This document shows, in pieces, positions 33,547 to 41,906 of a stretch of 63,356 nucleotides of DNA (its first letter is position 1; every line of letters starts with the position of its first letter). The stretch is from NCBI GenBank assembly GCA_021802585.1, contig JAJZRQ010000007.1, forward strand, positions 1-63,356, read 5' to 3'. Made by a program: the position numbers and the translations under genes. The stretch is from Chloroflexota bacterium (GTDB lineage Bacteria > Chloroflexota > Limnocylindria > Limnocylindrales > CSP1-4). The notes beneath the pieces were generated by a model. The model did no database searches. It was not told the origin of the DNA and worked only from the letters and a program-made list of their open reading frames with translations.

Positions 33547-34581
33547 GTGGCCGCCGGCACCCGGGCGGCGGCCGCCGCTCCCCCGGCCGCTCGCGCCGAC
33601 TCCGCCCCGCTCGTCCGCTCGAGCCACCGCGGCCGCGCGATGGGGGGCCGGCTCGGGATCCACCTGGCCCTCGACGCCGCGGAGGGCCTGCCCCGCCGGG
33701 CGCGCCACGACGCCGTGCTCGTCGAGCGCCGGGTCGTGGCCTGGGCGCGCATCCTCACGCGCCACGACCCGGCGTCGGCGCTCATGCGCCTCAACGTCGA
33801 CCCGCGCGACCCGGCCCCGGTCGGACCGACGCTCGCCGCCGTCCTCGCGTGGGCCGCGGACGCCGAGGCGATGACCGGGGGGATCGTCGACGTCACGCGG
33901 CTCGAGGAACGGCTCGCGGTCGAGACGACCGCGACGGGCGGGCACGCCGCGCCGGGCGGGCACGCAGATCCCGTGGCGGCCGGGGCGGGGCCGGCGGGAG
34001 CAGACCCGCGCGGCTGGCGCATCGCCGACGGCACGCGCCGGCGGGCACTCGTGAGCCGCACGGACGGCGTCCGCTTCGACCTCGACGGCGTGGCCAAGGG
34101 ATGGCTCGCCGACCGCGCCCTCCGGCTCCTCCGCCGGTACCCGGGCGCCGTCGTCGACGCCGACGGCGATGTCGCGGTCCGGGTGGCGCCGGGCGACCGC
34201 TGGGAGGTGGGGGTGGCCGACCCGCGGGCCGAGGGAGCCCTCCTCGCCGTCCTCGTCCTCGACGACGGGCCCGGGTCGCCGGGGCGCGGTCGACGCCGCT
34301 GGGGTGTCGCGACGTCGGGGACGACCGTCCACCGCTTCGGGCGGGGCGCCCATCACCTCATCGACCCGCGGACCGGGCGGCCGGCGGCGACGGATGTCGT
34401 CCAGGCCACGGTCCTCGCGTCCGGGGCGGCCGTCGCCGAGGCATTCGCGAAGACCGCCGTCATCCTCGGCTCGGCGGCCGGCCTCGACTTCCTCGATCGC
34501 GCCGGCGTCGCCGGCGCGATCCTCCTCCTCGAGGACGACCGCGTCCTCGCCCTCCCCCGGACCATGGAGTTCCTCGGATGA
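33547..34581 (+). CDS. apbE: FAD:protein FMN transferase (ApbE family)
   Basis: A 344-residue flavin transferase that attaches FMN through phosphoester bonds to Thr/Ser of target flavoproteins. Motifs are DPASALMRLN, DAEAMTGGIVDVT, FDLDGVAKGWLADRAL (Mg/FAD site), VVDADGDVAVR, GVATSGTTVHRF and HHLIDPRTGRPA. The GTG start directly abuts the previous stop. It overlaps the next gene by four bases. No target with an FMN_bind domain is encoded beside it, which is unusual. Confidence 0.88.
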   Translation: MAAGTRAAAAAPPAARADSAPLVRSSHRGRAMGGRLGIHLALDAAEGLPRRARHDAVLVERRVVAWARILTRHDPASALMRLNVDPRDPAPVGPTLAAVLAWAADAEAMTGGIVDVTRLEERLAVETTATGGHAAPGGHADPVAAGAGPAGADPRGWRIADGTRRRALVSRTDGVRFDLDGVAKGWLADRALRLLRRYPGAVVDADGDVAVRVAPGDRWEVGVADPRAEGALLAVLVLDDGPGSPGRGRRRWGVATSGTTVHRFGRGAHHLIDPRTGRPAATDVVQATVLASGAAVAEAFAKTAVILGSAAGLDFLDRAGVAGAILLLEDDRVLALPRTMEFLG

Positions 34582-35312
34582 CCTATCGGGGCCTCGACCC
34601 CCGCACCCGCCTCGTGCGCTGGGGCCTCTTCGGCATCGTCGTCGCCGCCGTCCTCGCGGTGACGCTCCCGGCGGCCGCCGGCGCGCTCCTCCGCGTCGCC
34701 CAGGTCGCCCCGGACCGGCTCCCCTGGGTCGGGACGCGGCTCCTCGGGTTCCTTTCGTACTTCGCGATCGCCGGGTCGGTCGTCTACGGCCTCCTCCTCT
34801 CCACGAAGGTCCTCGACGCGATCGCCCACCGGCCGGTGAGCTTCGCCCTCCACCAGGACCTCTCGGCGATCGGGCTCGGGCTCGCCGGCGTCCACGTCGC
34901 CCTCCTCGGCCTCGACGGGAAGGTCCCCTTCACGCTCGCCGAGATGGTCGTCCCGTTCGCCGCCCCGTACCGGCCCCTGTGGGTCGGCGTCGGCCAGCTC
35001 ACCCTCTACGTCCTGGCGATCGTCTACGCCAGCTTCCACGTCCGCCGGCAGATCGGCCAGCGGGCCTGGCGGACGCTCCACTACGTGACGTTCCTCGCCT
35101 TCGCCGGGTCGACGGCCCACGGCGTCCTCACCGGCTCCGACAGCGGCACCGCGTGGGCCTGGTGGAGCTACGTCGTCGCCACCGCCCTCGTCCTCGCGCT
35201 CACGGCGTACCGCGTCGTCCAGGCCCTGGAGGCCCGCCGCGGGGCGCCGGTCCCGCCGCTCCCCGCTCGGGCCCCGCGCGGCCCGCTCGACCTCCGCACG
35301 CCCGGGCGCTGA
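34578..35312 (+). CDS. Ferric-reductase-like transmembrane protein (YedZ/MsrQ-like)
   Basis: A 244-residue integral membrane protein with about six helices. It has heme-ligand candidates HQDLSAIGLGLAGVHVALL and LHYVTFLAFAGSTAHG, His pairs separated by 12-13 residues in two helices, as in FRD/cytochrome b561-like families. It lacks the NAD/FAD domain of full ferric reductases. Coupled by overlap to apbE, it probably passes quinol electrons to an FMN protein outside the membrane. Confidence 0.82.
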   Translation: MTYRGLDPRTRLVRWGLFGIVVAAVLAVTLPAAAGALLRVAQVAPDRLPWVGTRLLGFLSYFAIAGSVVYGLLLSTKVLDAIAHRPVSFALHQDLSAIGLGLAGVHVALLGLDGKVPFTLAEMVVPFAAPYRPLWVGVGQLTLYVLAIVYASFHVRRQIGQRAWRTLHYVTFLAFAGSTAHGVLTGSDSGTAWAWWSYVVATALVLALTAYRVVQALEARRGAPVPPLPARAPRGPLDLRTPGR

Positions 35313-35449
35313 CGAGGCGCCCGCCGGCAGCCGGCGGCGGCTACCCGCTCCGCAGCTCCCCGGGGGTCCGGGCACGACCGTCGGGAGGCATTCGTCCCAC
35401 CCGAACGCGAGCGCCCCGCCGGACGAGGCGGCGGTCATCGCCTCACATC

Positions 35450-36550
35450 CTAGCCTCCCGGCGGAGTCGGGAATGACCCGCACGCGTCGAGGAGTGCCGG
35501 CGGGAGGAGCGCGCGGTACGTCTCCCGCGTCACGAGCGTCCCCGGCACGAGCGTCTCCGCCGGGAGGGCGACCCCGCGGACGGCCGCGTTCCACAGGAGG
35601 GCCGCGGCGTTCGCGCCGACCTCGCCGTCCGCGACGAGGAGGCTCGCCCGGAATCCGGTCGGCGCGCCGGCCGCCCAGGCCCGGCAGGCGAGGTCCGCCC
35701 CGATCCCGACGCCGATCGCGTCGTCCGGCCCGACGTTCGCCGCGGCGAGCGCCCCGAGTGCTCCCGCGACGCCGGCGTCGTCGCAGCCGACCGCGACCCA
35801 GCGAGCCAGCTGGGGGTTCCCGGCGACGACCGGCAGGGCGGCGTCGCGCGCCGACGCGACCTGGCCGGAGTACGGGACCGCGAGGATGTTCGACGGGAGG
35901 ACCCCGGCGGCGACGAGGCGTGCCTGCGCCGCGCCGGTCCGCGCCGCGCAGGCCGCGACCCCCGGGACCGCGAGCGCGAGGACGCCGACGCGCCGGGCCT
36001 CCCAGCCGCTCGTCGCGAGGAGCCGGGCCGCGGCATCCCCGGCGGCCGCGCCGAGGCGCCCGTCGTCGAACCCGACGAACGGGACCGGCGCCCCGCCGCC
36101 GGCGTCGATCCGGGCGCCGGTCGCGACGAGGGCGACCCCGGCCTCGGTGGCGAGGCGGGCGACGGCCGGCCCGACGGCCGCGTCGGGCGCGTCGACGGCG
36201 ATCCCCCGGGCCCCGGCGGCGATCGCCTCGCCGACGAGGAGGACCGTCCGCCGCGGATCGTGACCGGCGTCGAGGATCCGGGCGGTGCCGCCGAGGGCCG
36301 CCGCTCGATCGACGAAGCCGGCGGCCGTCTCGCCTGCGCCGGGGTCGTCCGCCGACGCCTGGATCGCGACGAGGAGCGGCGCGCCGGGAGGAGCCGACAC
36401 CCCCGGGCCGGACGCCGGCGATCCCCCCTCAGGCGATCCCGTGGCGGCCGTGGGGCCTGGCGACGGGGCGCCGCCGCAGGCGGCCAGGACGATGGCGAGG
36501 GCGGCGCCGAGGGAGGCGGGGCCGAGCCGGACGCGGGCGCGTGTCGTCAC
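35450..36550 (-). CDS. Orphan sugar-type substrate-binding lipoprotein (Peripla_BP_4)
   Basis: A 366-residue predicted lipoprotein with lipobox LAIVLAACGG, then a Pro/Ser linker and a periplasmic-binding fold. Recognisable blocks are LLVGEAIAAGARGIAVDAPD, VGFDDGRLGAAAGDAAARLL, VAVGCDDAGVAGALGAL and ETLVPGTLVTRETY near the end. It looks like the ribose/galactofuranose-binding class, yet no permease or ATPase adjoins it. The GTG start at 36550 lies six bases downstream of a TACGAT -10, indicating a leaderless transcript. Confidence 0.82.
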   Translation of the reverse strand: MTTRARVRLGPASLGAALAIVLAACGGAPSPGPTAATGSPEGGSPASGPGVSAPPGAPLLVAIQASADDPGAGETAAGFVDRAAALGGTARILDAGHDPRRTVLLVGEAIAAGARGIAVDAPDAAVGPAVARLATEAGVALVATGARIDAGGGAPVPFVGFDDGRLGAAAGDAAARLLATSGWEARRVGVLALAVPGVAACAARTGAAQARLVAAGVLPSNILAVPYSGQVASARDAALPVVAGNPQLARWVAVGCDDAGVAGALGALAAANVGPDDAIGVGIGADLACRAWAAGAPTGFRASLLVADGEVGANAAALLWNAAVRGVALPAETLVPGTLVTRETYRALLPPALLDACGSFPTPPGG

Positions 36551-36556
36551 GGGATG

Positions 36557-36562
36557 ATCGTA
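36557..36562 (-). promoter_or_regulatory. -10 element of the orphan binding-protein gene, leaderless start
   Basis: On the minus strand TACGAT is followed by CATCCC and then the GTG start at 36550, the same six-base spacing as at 18262, 51576, 60443 and 63187. Confidence 0.65.
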
Positions 36563-36751
36563 CGGCGGGCCCGCGTGCCGGCGGGCCGGTGGGCCGGTGG
36601 CGGCCGGCCACCGTGCGGGCCGGTGGGCCCGTGACCGGGGGCCGCTTCTCCCCTTCCGCCCGTGTGCCGCATCTGCGACGATCGCGGCGAGGCACCCGCG
36701 TCGCGTCCCGGGGCCCGTGCCGAGCCGGACGCGCCGCTCGAGGGAATGAGC

Positions 36752-37465
36752 ATGAAGGTCGCGGACGTCATGACCCGCAGCGTCGTTGCCGTGGGCCCCG
36801 GGACGCCGCTCAAGGACGTGGCGGCGCTCATGGTCGACCGCGGGATCAGCGGGGTCCCGGTCGCCGACGCCGCGGGCGCCGTCCTCGGCGTCGTCTCCGA
36901 GGCCGACTTCCTCATCAAGGAGCGCGGCGCGGGGGCGGCCCGGCCGCGGCTCCTCGCCCGCCTCCTCGGCGGCGGCCGCCGGACGAAGGCGGAGATCGCG
37001 AAGATCGAGGCGACGACCGCCGGCGAGGCGATGACGAGCCCCGCGATCACGATCGACGCGGACGAGACCCTCCAGGCCGCGGCGGAGCGGATGACTGACC
37101 GCCGCGTCAACCGGCTGCCGGTCGTCGACGACGGGCGGCTCGTCGGGATCGTCACCCGCGCCGACGTCGTCCGGGCCTTCGTCCGCCCCGACGCGGAGCT
37201 CGCGCGCCTGGTCCGCGAGGAGGTCCTCGCGAAGGCCGCCTTCGGGCTCGAGCCGGAGGCGTTCGCCGTCGCGGTCCGGGCCGGGGTCGTGGAGCTCACG
37301 GGGTGGGTCGAGCGCCGCTCGCTCGCCGACACGATCCTCGCCGAGATCCGCGACCTCGGGGGCGTCGTCGGCGTCGATCCGCACCTCTCCTGGGAGATCG
37401 ACGACGTCGAGGGGCCCGCGCCGGGCTCCGACCCCGACGTCCTCATGACCCTCCGGCCGCACTGA
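36752..37465 (+). CDS. CBS-pair and BON domain protein (paralogue)
   Basis: A 237-residue paralogue of 15651-16358 with the same order: CBS1 (MKVADVMTRSVVAVGPGTP), CBS2 (GEAMTSPAITIDADETL, VNRLPVVDDGRLVGIVTRAD) and BON (FAVAVRAGVVELTGWVERR). ATG 36752 is chosen because GAGGG lies seven bases upstream; ATG 36746 adds two residues. It likely binds a nucleotide and acts as a sensor module. Its partner is unknown. Confidence 0.9.
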   Translation: MKVADVMTRSVVAVGPGTPLKDVAALMVDRGISGVPVADAAGAVLGVVSEADFLIKERGAGAARPRLLARLLGGGRRTKAEIAKIEATTAGEAMTSPAITIDADETLQAAAERMTDRRVNRLPVVDDGRLVGIVTRADVVRAFVRPDAELARLVREEVLAKAAFGLEPEAFAVAVRAGVVELTGWVERRSLADTILAEIRDLGGVVGVDPHLSWEIDDVEGPAPGSDPDVLMTLRPH

Positions 37466-37535
37466 CCGCGGGCCCGCCGGACGGCGCGAGCGAGCACCGG
37501 CGCGGGACCCCGGGGGACCCGGACCGCGGCCCCGC

Positions 37536-39176
37536 CTACGGCGTGACGGGCGTGGGCTCGGGCGCGGGCGGGGTGGCGGGCGCGGGCGTCGCCTCGGCCG
37601 GCGGCGACGCAGCGGTCGGGGCGGGAGTCGCCTCGCCGCCGGGCCCCGGCGTGGCCGACGGCGCCGGCGGGGCCGTCGACTCCGGCGTCGGCTTCGGCGT
37701 CGGCTTCGGCGTCGGCGCCGGGAGGCACGAGGAGACGCCACTCCCCGACGCCGACGAGGCGACGGGCTTCGGCGCGAGGTACTTCGCCGCGGGCGGCGTC
37801 CCTGGGGCCGGGAAGAGCGCTTCGGCGAGCCCGCGGATCGCCGGGAAGTTCCCGACGAGGATGTAGCCCCGGGCGTCGTAGCCCGACCGGATGTAGCTCG
37901 CCCCGATGACGACCGCGCGATACGTGCTCGACCGGTCGACGGTCCGGGCGTACTCCACGAGCGTCGCCACGAGGCTCCGCGGGATGTTCGTCTCGACCGT
38001 CTGGCCCATCGCCGCGAGGAAGCCCAGGGGGTCGGCGAGGAAGCCGCCGCTCACGACCCGGTCGCGGATCCCCGAGAGGACCTCCTGCTGGCGGGCCTGG
38101 CGGGTGAAGTCCGATTCGCCCGCGGCCTTTCGCACGCGGGCGTACGCGAGTGCCTGGTTCCCGTTCAGCCTGTGGCGCCCGGCGGTGATCGCGAACCCGT
38201 TCGTGAAGCCGTACTCGTGGTACGTCGGGTCGCAGAACGCGCGGGCGACGTTCACCTCGATGCCGCCGAGGGCGTTGACGACCGCCACGAAGCCCCCCAG
38301 GTTCACCTGCGCGTAGTAGTCGATCCGGAGGCCCGTCATCTCGGAGATCGCGGCGAGGAGGACGTCATGGCCGTCGCCGCTCGAGCCCGGGAACTCGGCC
38401 GGGTTCCGGCGGGCGTACGAGAGGAGCGAGTTGACCTTGCCGGAGAACGTCCTGCCGCCAGGGAGCGGGACGTCGACGAGGTCGCGGGGGAAGGAGAGGA
38501 GCGAGACCGTGCCGCCGACCGGATCGAGCGAGGCGACGATCATCGTGTCGGTGAGGAACGTCCGCCGGCCGACGCCCGCGTCGACGCCGATGAGGAGGAC
38601 GTTGATCCGGCCCACGGCCGGGGTCGCGGTCGGCGCGGCGGTCGCGACGGGCGACGCGGCGGGGAGGCCGGCACCCTGCGACGGGGATGGCGTCTCGCTC
38701 GGGATCCAGGCGCCGGACCCGGGCCCGCCGACGAAGACTGCATCGGCGCTCTCTCGCGCGGCCTGGGTGACGTACCCCGCGTAGGCCTGCGGGGCCGCGA
38801 CGAGGAGGACGAGGGCCGCCACCGGCACGGCGTCCCGGAGCCGGAGGCGCGGCAGCCGGGGGTCGGTGAGGGCGGACCCGAGAGCGACGAGGCGCCAGGC
38901 GAGGAGCGCCCCCTGGAGGACGATGAGCGCCAGGAGGACCCTGTCGTCGAGGACGAAGCCGAGGAGCCGGTCGGCGGACGTCGCGGCGACGAGGCCGGCG
39001 GCCATCGCGGCGACGAGGACGAGGGGAAGGCCGAAGAGCGCCGCGAGGCGGGGCCGCCCGGCGACGAGGTGGCCGAGCCCCGGCACGATCGCCGTGAGGA
39101 GCGCCGGCAGGTAGCGGCCACGGGCGATGTGCGGGCGATCCGGCCCGCTGGAGGCCGTCGACGGTGTGCCGATCAC
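37536..39176 (-). CDS. LytR-CpsA-Psr (LCP) family protein with membrane domain
   Basis: 546 residues. An N-terminal region carries several hydrophobic helices (LPALLTAIVPGLGHLVAG, then LVLVAAMAAGLVAATS). An LCP catalytic domain follows: NVLLIGVDAG, FLTDTMIVASLDP, LLSFPRDLVDVPLP, NSLLSYARRN, IDYYAQVNLGGFVAVVNALG, ALAYARVRKAAGESDFTRQARQQ. The C-terminus is a Pro/Thr tail. LCP enzymes transfer polyisoprenyl-linked glycopolymers to peptidoglycan or protein outside the membrane. The GTG start is eight bases from TAGGCT on the same strand, suggesting a very short leader. Confidence 0.92.
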   Translation of the reverse strand: MIGTPSTASSGPDRPHIARGRYLPALLTAIVPGLGHLVAGRPRLAALFGLPLVLVAAMAAGLVAATSADRLLGFVLDDRVLLALIVLQGALLAWRLVALGSALTDPRLPRLRLRDAVPVAALVLLVAAPQAYAGYVTQAARESADAVFVGGPGSGAWIPSETPSPSQGAGLPAASPVATAAPTATPAVGRINVLLIGVDAGVGRRTFLTDTMIVASLDPVGGTVSLLSFPRDLVDVPLPGGRTFSGKVNSLLSYARRNPAEFPGSSGDGHDVLLAAISEMTGLRIDYYAQVNLGGFVAVVNALGGIEVNVARAFCDPTYHEYGFTNGFAITAGRHRLNGNQALAYARVRKAAGESDFTRQARQQEVLSGIRDRVVSGGFLADPLGFLAAMGQTVETNIPRSLVATLVEYARTVDRSSTYRAVVIGASYIRSGYDARGYILVGNFPAIRGLAEALFPAPGTPPAAKYLAPKPVASSASGSGVSSCLPAPTPKPTPKPTPESTAPPAPSATPGPGGEATPAPTAASPPAEATPAPATPPAPEPTPVTP

Positions 39177-39275
39177 GGGGCGAGAGCCTAGCAGAAGCCC
39201 GCCGATCCGCCCACGGCGCTGTCCCGCCGGCGCCCCTCCCCCGCCGGCCGACGACCAGGTGGCGCAGACCGGCGT

Positions 39276-39315
39276 TTGACACGCGGGGCCGCGGCGTGGA
39301 TGCTTGACGCGTCAA
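39276..39315 (+). promoter_or_regulatory. Candidate promoter with palindromic operator
   Basis: TTGACA (39276-39281) is followed 17 bases later by a weak -10 GATGCT (39299-39304). The perfect 12-base palindrome TTGACGCGTCAA (39304-39315) would overlap the transcription start. It lies in the roughly 300-base gap before the small zinc-ribbon gene, which otherwise shows nothing. Confidence 0.4.
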
Positions 39316-39474
39316 CGACGCAGCCGCGCAGGGTCCGAGCACCCAACGCCACGCTCCCCGCGCGCGCGCCGCCTCATCGGTCGCCCCGGCACCACGGACG
39401 CCGGCCGCGCGATCGCACACGGATCGAGGCGCGCCCGCACCGCGGGCCCGCCCAGGAAAGGCTTCCACCACACG

Positions 39475-39684
39475 ATGATGTCCAGGAACTCCCCGGCGCG
39501 GCGGCTCTTCGCGCCCCTCGCGGTGGCCGCGCGCTCCGCCGACGCCCGCCGGCTGCGCCGCCGCCACCACGCCGACGCGCGGCTCTACTGCGGCACGAAC
39601 GGCTGTCCCACCACCCTCCGGCTCGACGCCCGCACCGGCGTCGCCACCTGCCCGATCTGCGGGTTCCGCCGCCGGCTCTCCTGA
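39475..39684 (+). CDS. Small zinc-ribbon protein
   Basis: 69 residues. A basic N-terminal half (ADARRLRRRHHADARLYCG) precedes a four-Cys ribbon: C-G-T-N-G-C spaced from C-P-I-C-G, as in rubredoxin-like or RNA-polymerase-ribbon small proteins. The start is one of two adjacent ATG codons at 39475/39478, with AGGAAAGG about 15 bases upstream. Nucleic-acid binding is plausible from charge and metal site but not shown. Confidence 0.55.
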   Translation: MMSRNSPARRLFAPLAVAARSADARRLRRRHHADARLYCGTNGCPTTLRLDARTGVATCPICGFRRRLS

Positions 39685-39882
39685 CCCGGCGCCCGCGCAG
39701 GGAACCCGGCGTCGCCGCCGGGCGTGACACCGCCGCGCCGCGGCCGCCACGGCGCCCGGTGGATGGACCGTGGATAACCCGGCGCCGAACGGCGAATCTC
39801 GTGGACGGCGCCCCTTGCCCTCGGGCACCCGAACGGCGATCATCCCCTCAGCCCGAAGGGGCCGTGATGAACGGACCGTGGT

Positions 39883-40134
39883 GCCGCCGCAAGGCGGCCG
39901 GGTTCCACCGCAAGGGGAGCCGGGCCCTCCGTCAGGGGGGCCGCCCTTCCGCAAGGGAGGCGTCGCGATCCGCCGGTCGCACCGGGGCCGAAAGGCGCCG
40001 GACCCGCTCGCGAGAGCGGGAGGTGTTCCGCAAGGAGCGCCACAGCTGCCCGCAAGGGTGGCGAGTCCCTCGCAAGGGGGGCGCAGCGATCGGATCGGCG
40101 GTCCCTTCGGGCGCTTTCGTGCCCTGCGCCAGGG
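39883..40134 (+). repeat. Cluster of short hairpins, most with GCAA/GNRA tetraloops
   Basis: Within the 533-base gene-free stretch 39685-40217 there are about eight small stem-loops. They are GCCGCC-GCAA-GGCGGC at 39883-39898, GUCA-loop stem 39923-39942, GCAA 39945-39960, CCCGCTC-GCGA-GAGCGGG at 40003-40020, GCAA 40023-40040, GCAA 40045-40062, GCAA 40067-40080 and CCCTG-CGC-CAGGG at 40122-40134. The loop is conserved while the stems differ, which points to selection for structure or to a small REP-like element family. Open frames on both strands here look like by-products. Confidence 0.6.
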
Positions 40135-40217
40135 GGCTCGCGCCGTCCCGGTTGTAGACTCGGCGGCGACGCCCTCGCGCCGCGCCCGGCGCGCCCGTTC
40201 CCGCCGTCGAGGAGCCC

Positions 40218-41063
40218 GTGTCCGACGCGCCCCCGCCCGCCGAGACCGCGATCCGCCTCGCCGGCCTGCGCTTCGCCTTCCCCGTCGACGGACGGAGGGT
40301 CGAGGTGCTCGGCGGCGTCGACCTCGCCGTCGAGCGCCGCTCGGTCGTCGCGCTCGTCGGGCCGAACGGATGCGGCAAGAGCACGCTCCTCCGCGTCGTC
40401 GCCGGGCTGCTCCGCGCCGCCGGCACCGTGGAGGTCGAGGGCCGCCGGGTCGCCGGCCCCGACCCGCGGGTCGGGCTCGTCTTCCAGGAGCCGCGGCTCC
40501 TCCCGTGGCGGACCGCCCTCGCCAACGTCGCGTTCCCGCTCGAGGTCGCCGGGCGGGGCCGCACCGAGCGGGAGGACCGGGCGCGCGAGCTCCTCGGGCT
40601 CGTCGGCCTCCGCGAGTGGGCCGGGGCGCGGCCGGCCGAGCTGTCGGGCGGGATGCGCCAGCGCCTCGCGATCGCGCGGGCCCTCGCCCTCGAGCCGTCG
40701 GTGCTCCTCCTCGACGAGCCGTTCAGCGCCCTCGACGCGCTCACGCGGGAGCGCTTCAACGTCGAGATCCTCCGCCTCTGGGAACGGATCGGCAGCACGA
40801 TCGTCCTCGTCACCCACAGCATCCCCGAGGCGATCTTCCTCGCCGACCGGGTGATCGTCCTGTCGCCGCGGCCGGCGACCGTGGCCGCCGACGTCCTCGT
40901 CGACCTGCCGCGGCCCCGTCGCCTCGCCGACCTCGACGCGGCCGTCGTGACGCGGACGGCGGCCGCGATCCGGGCCCACCTCGCGGGCGCGACCGACGAC
41001 GCCTATGCGGTCGCCGCCGGTGAGGTCGGGCGTCACGAGGCGCTCGAGGAGGCGCCGCGGTGA
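40218..41063 (+). CDS. ABC transporter ATP-binding protein (nitrate/sulfonate/thiamine-precursor type)
   Basis: A 281-residue ATPase with Walker A GPNGCGKST, Q-loop LVFQEPRLLPWR, signature LSGGMRQR, Walker B VLLLDEPFSALDALT and switch His VTHSIPEAI. The LPWR Q-loop is typical of SsuB/TauB/ThiZ-like ATPases. GTG start with GAGGAG upstream. Its stop overlaps the permease start. It powers the riboflavin-type importer completed by 41060 and 42136. Confidence 0.92.
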   Translation: MSDAPPPAETAIRLAGLRFAFPVDGRRVEVLGGVDLAVERRSVVALVGPNGCGKSTLLRVVAGLLRAAGTVEVEGRRVAGPDPRVGLVFQEPRLLPWRTALANVAFPLEVAGRGRTEREDRARELLGLVGLREWAGARPAELSGGMRQRLAIARALALEPSVLLLDEPFSALDALTRERFNVEILRLWERIGSTIVLVTHSIPEAIFLADRVIVLSPRPATVAADVLVDLPRPRRLADLDAAVVTRTAAAIRAHLAGATDDAYAVAAGEVGRHEALEEAPR

Positions 41064-41815
41064 CCGTGCTCCGGGGGCGGGTCCTGCCCCCGCTCATCGC
41101 GTTCGTCGGCTTCCTCGCGACGTGGCAGGCGATCGTCTGGATCGGCGGCTACCCGACGTTCATCCTGCCCGGCCCGCTCGTGGTCGCCGAGCGCTTCGTC
41201 CAGGCGTGGGCCGACGGGACGTTCTGGCCGCACCTCACGACGACGCTCGCCGAGATCGCCGTGGGGTTCACGGCGGGAGCGGCGGCGGCCCTCCCGACGG
41301 GGTATGTCCTCGCCCGCTCGCGGCTGGCGGACCGGGTCGTCTCCCCGTACCTCGTGGCCGCCCAGGCGGTGCCGATCCTCGCCCTCGCCCCGCTCATCGC
41401 CCTCTGGTTCGGGACCGGCCTCCTCGCCCGGGCGATCATCGTCGCCCTCGTCGTCTTCTTTCCGGTCGCGATCAGCGCGATGGTCGCCGTCCGCGGGATC
41501 GACCGCCGCCTCCTCGAGATGGCGCGGAGCTACCGGGTGACCCGCCGCCAGCGGATCTCCATGGTCGAGATCCCGGCGGCCCTTCCCGGGATCATCGGTG
41601 GCCTCCGGATCGGCATCACCCTCGCGGTCGTCGGGGCGATCGTCGCCGAGTGGACGGGGGGCGAGCACGGGCTCGGCGTCCTCATCAACCTGGCCCGGGG
41701 CAGCCTCTTCGACATCCCGCTCCTGTTCGCGACGCTCGTCCTCATCGCGATCGTCGGGATCGTCCTCTACGGGAGCGTCCTCCTCGTCGAGCGCTGGGTC
41801 GTCGCCCGCTCCTGA
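41060..41815 (+). CDS. ribX: ABC transporter permease, riboflavin-transporter type
   Basis: A 251-residue permease of the SsuC/TauC/ThiX family: PPLIAFVGFLATWQAIVWIG, PTFILPGPLVVAERF, LAEIAVGFTAGAAAALPTGY, AAQAVPILALAPLIALWFG and an EAA-like LLEMARSYRVTRRQRISMVEIPAALPGI. Six or so helices. GTG start overlapping the ATPase stop. The RibX assignment rests on the FMN riboswitch placed between this gene and its binding protein; by sequence alone it could serve another planar substrate. Confidence 0.85.
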   Translation: MTVLRGRVLPPLIAFVGFLATWQAIVWIGGYPTFILPGPLVVAERFVQAWADGTFWPHLTTTLAEIAVGFTAGAAAALPTGYVLARSRLADRVVSPYLVAAQAVPILALAPLIALWFGTGLLARAIIVALVVFFPVAISAMVAVRGIDRRLLEMARSYRVTRRQRISMVEIPAALPGIIGGLRIGITLAVVGAIVAEWTGGEHGLGVLINLARGSLFDIPLLFATLVLIAIVGIVLYGSVLLVERWVVARS

Positions 41816-41899
41816 TCCCCCTCCCCGCGGGCGCCACGCCGCGCAGGCACGCGCGACACCCCGCGGCGCGCCTCGCGGGCGTCACCGGGGACCCGGTGC

Positions 41900-41905
41900 T
41901 ACGAT
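41900..41905 (+). promoter_or_regulatory. -10 element immediately upstream of the FMN riboswitch
   Basis: TACGAT lies just before the first P1 bases of the riboswitch (41907). It is the same hexamer found at the leaderless starts. It implies that ribY has its own promoter and that the aptamer begins at the 5' end of that RNA. Confidence 0.55.
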
Positions 41906-41906
41906 C

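Noticed and set aside
36551-37741. N-terminal extension of the orphan binding protein to 763 residues
   Set aside because: It is antisense to the CBS-BON gene. A lipoprotein signal starts right after GTG 36550.
39770-41036. Long open frames on both strands across the hairpin cluster (over 390 codons each)
   Set aside because: They are low-complexity Arg/Pro/Gly translations produced by GC-rich sequence and run through the ATPase gene in the wrong frame. No RBS or homology supports them.
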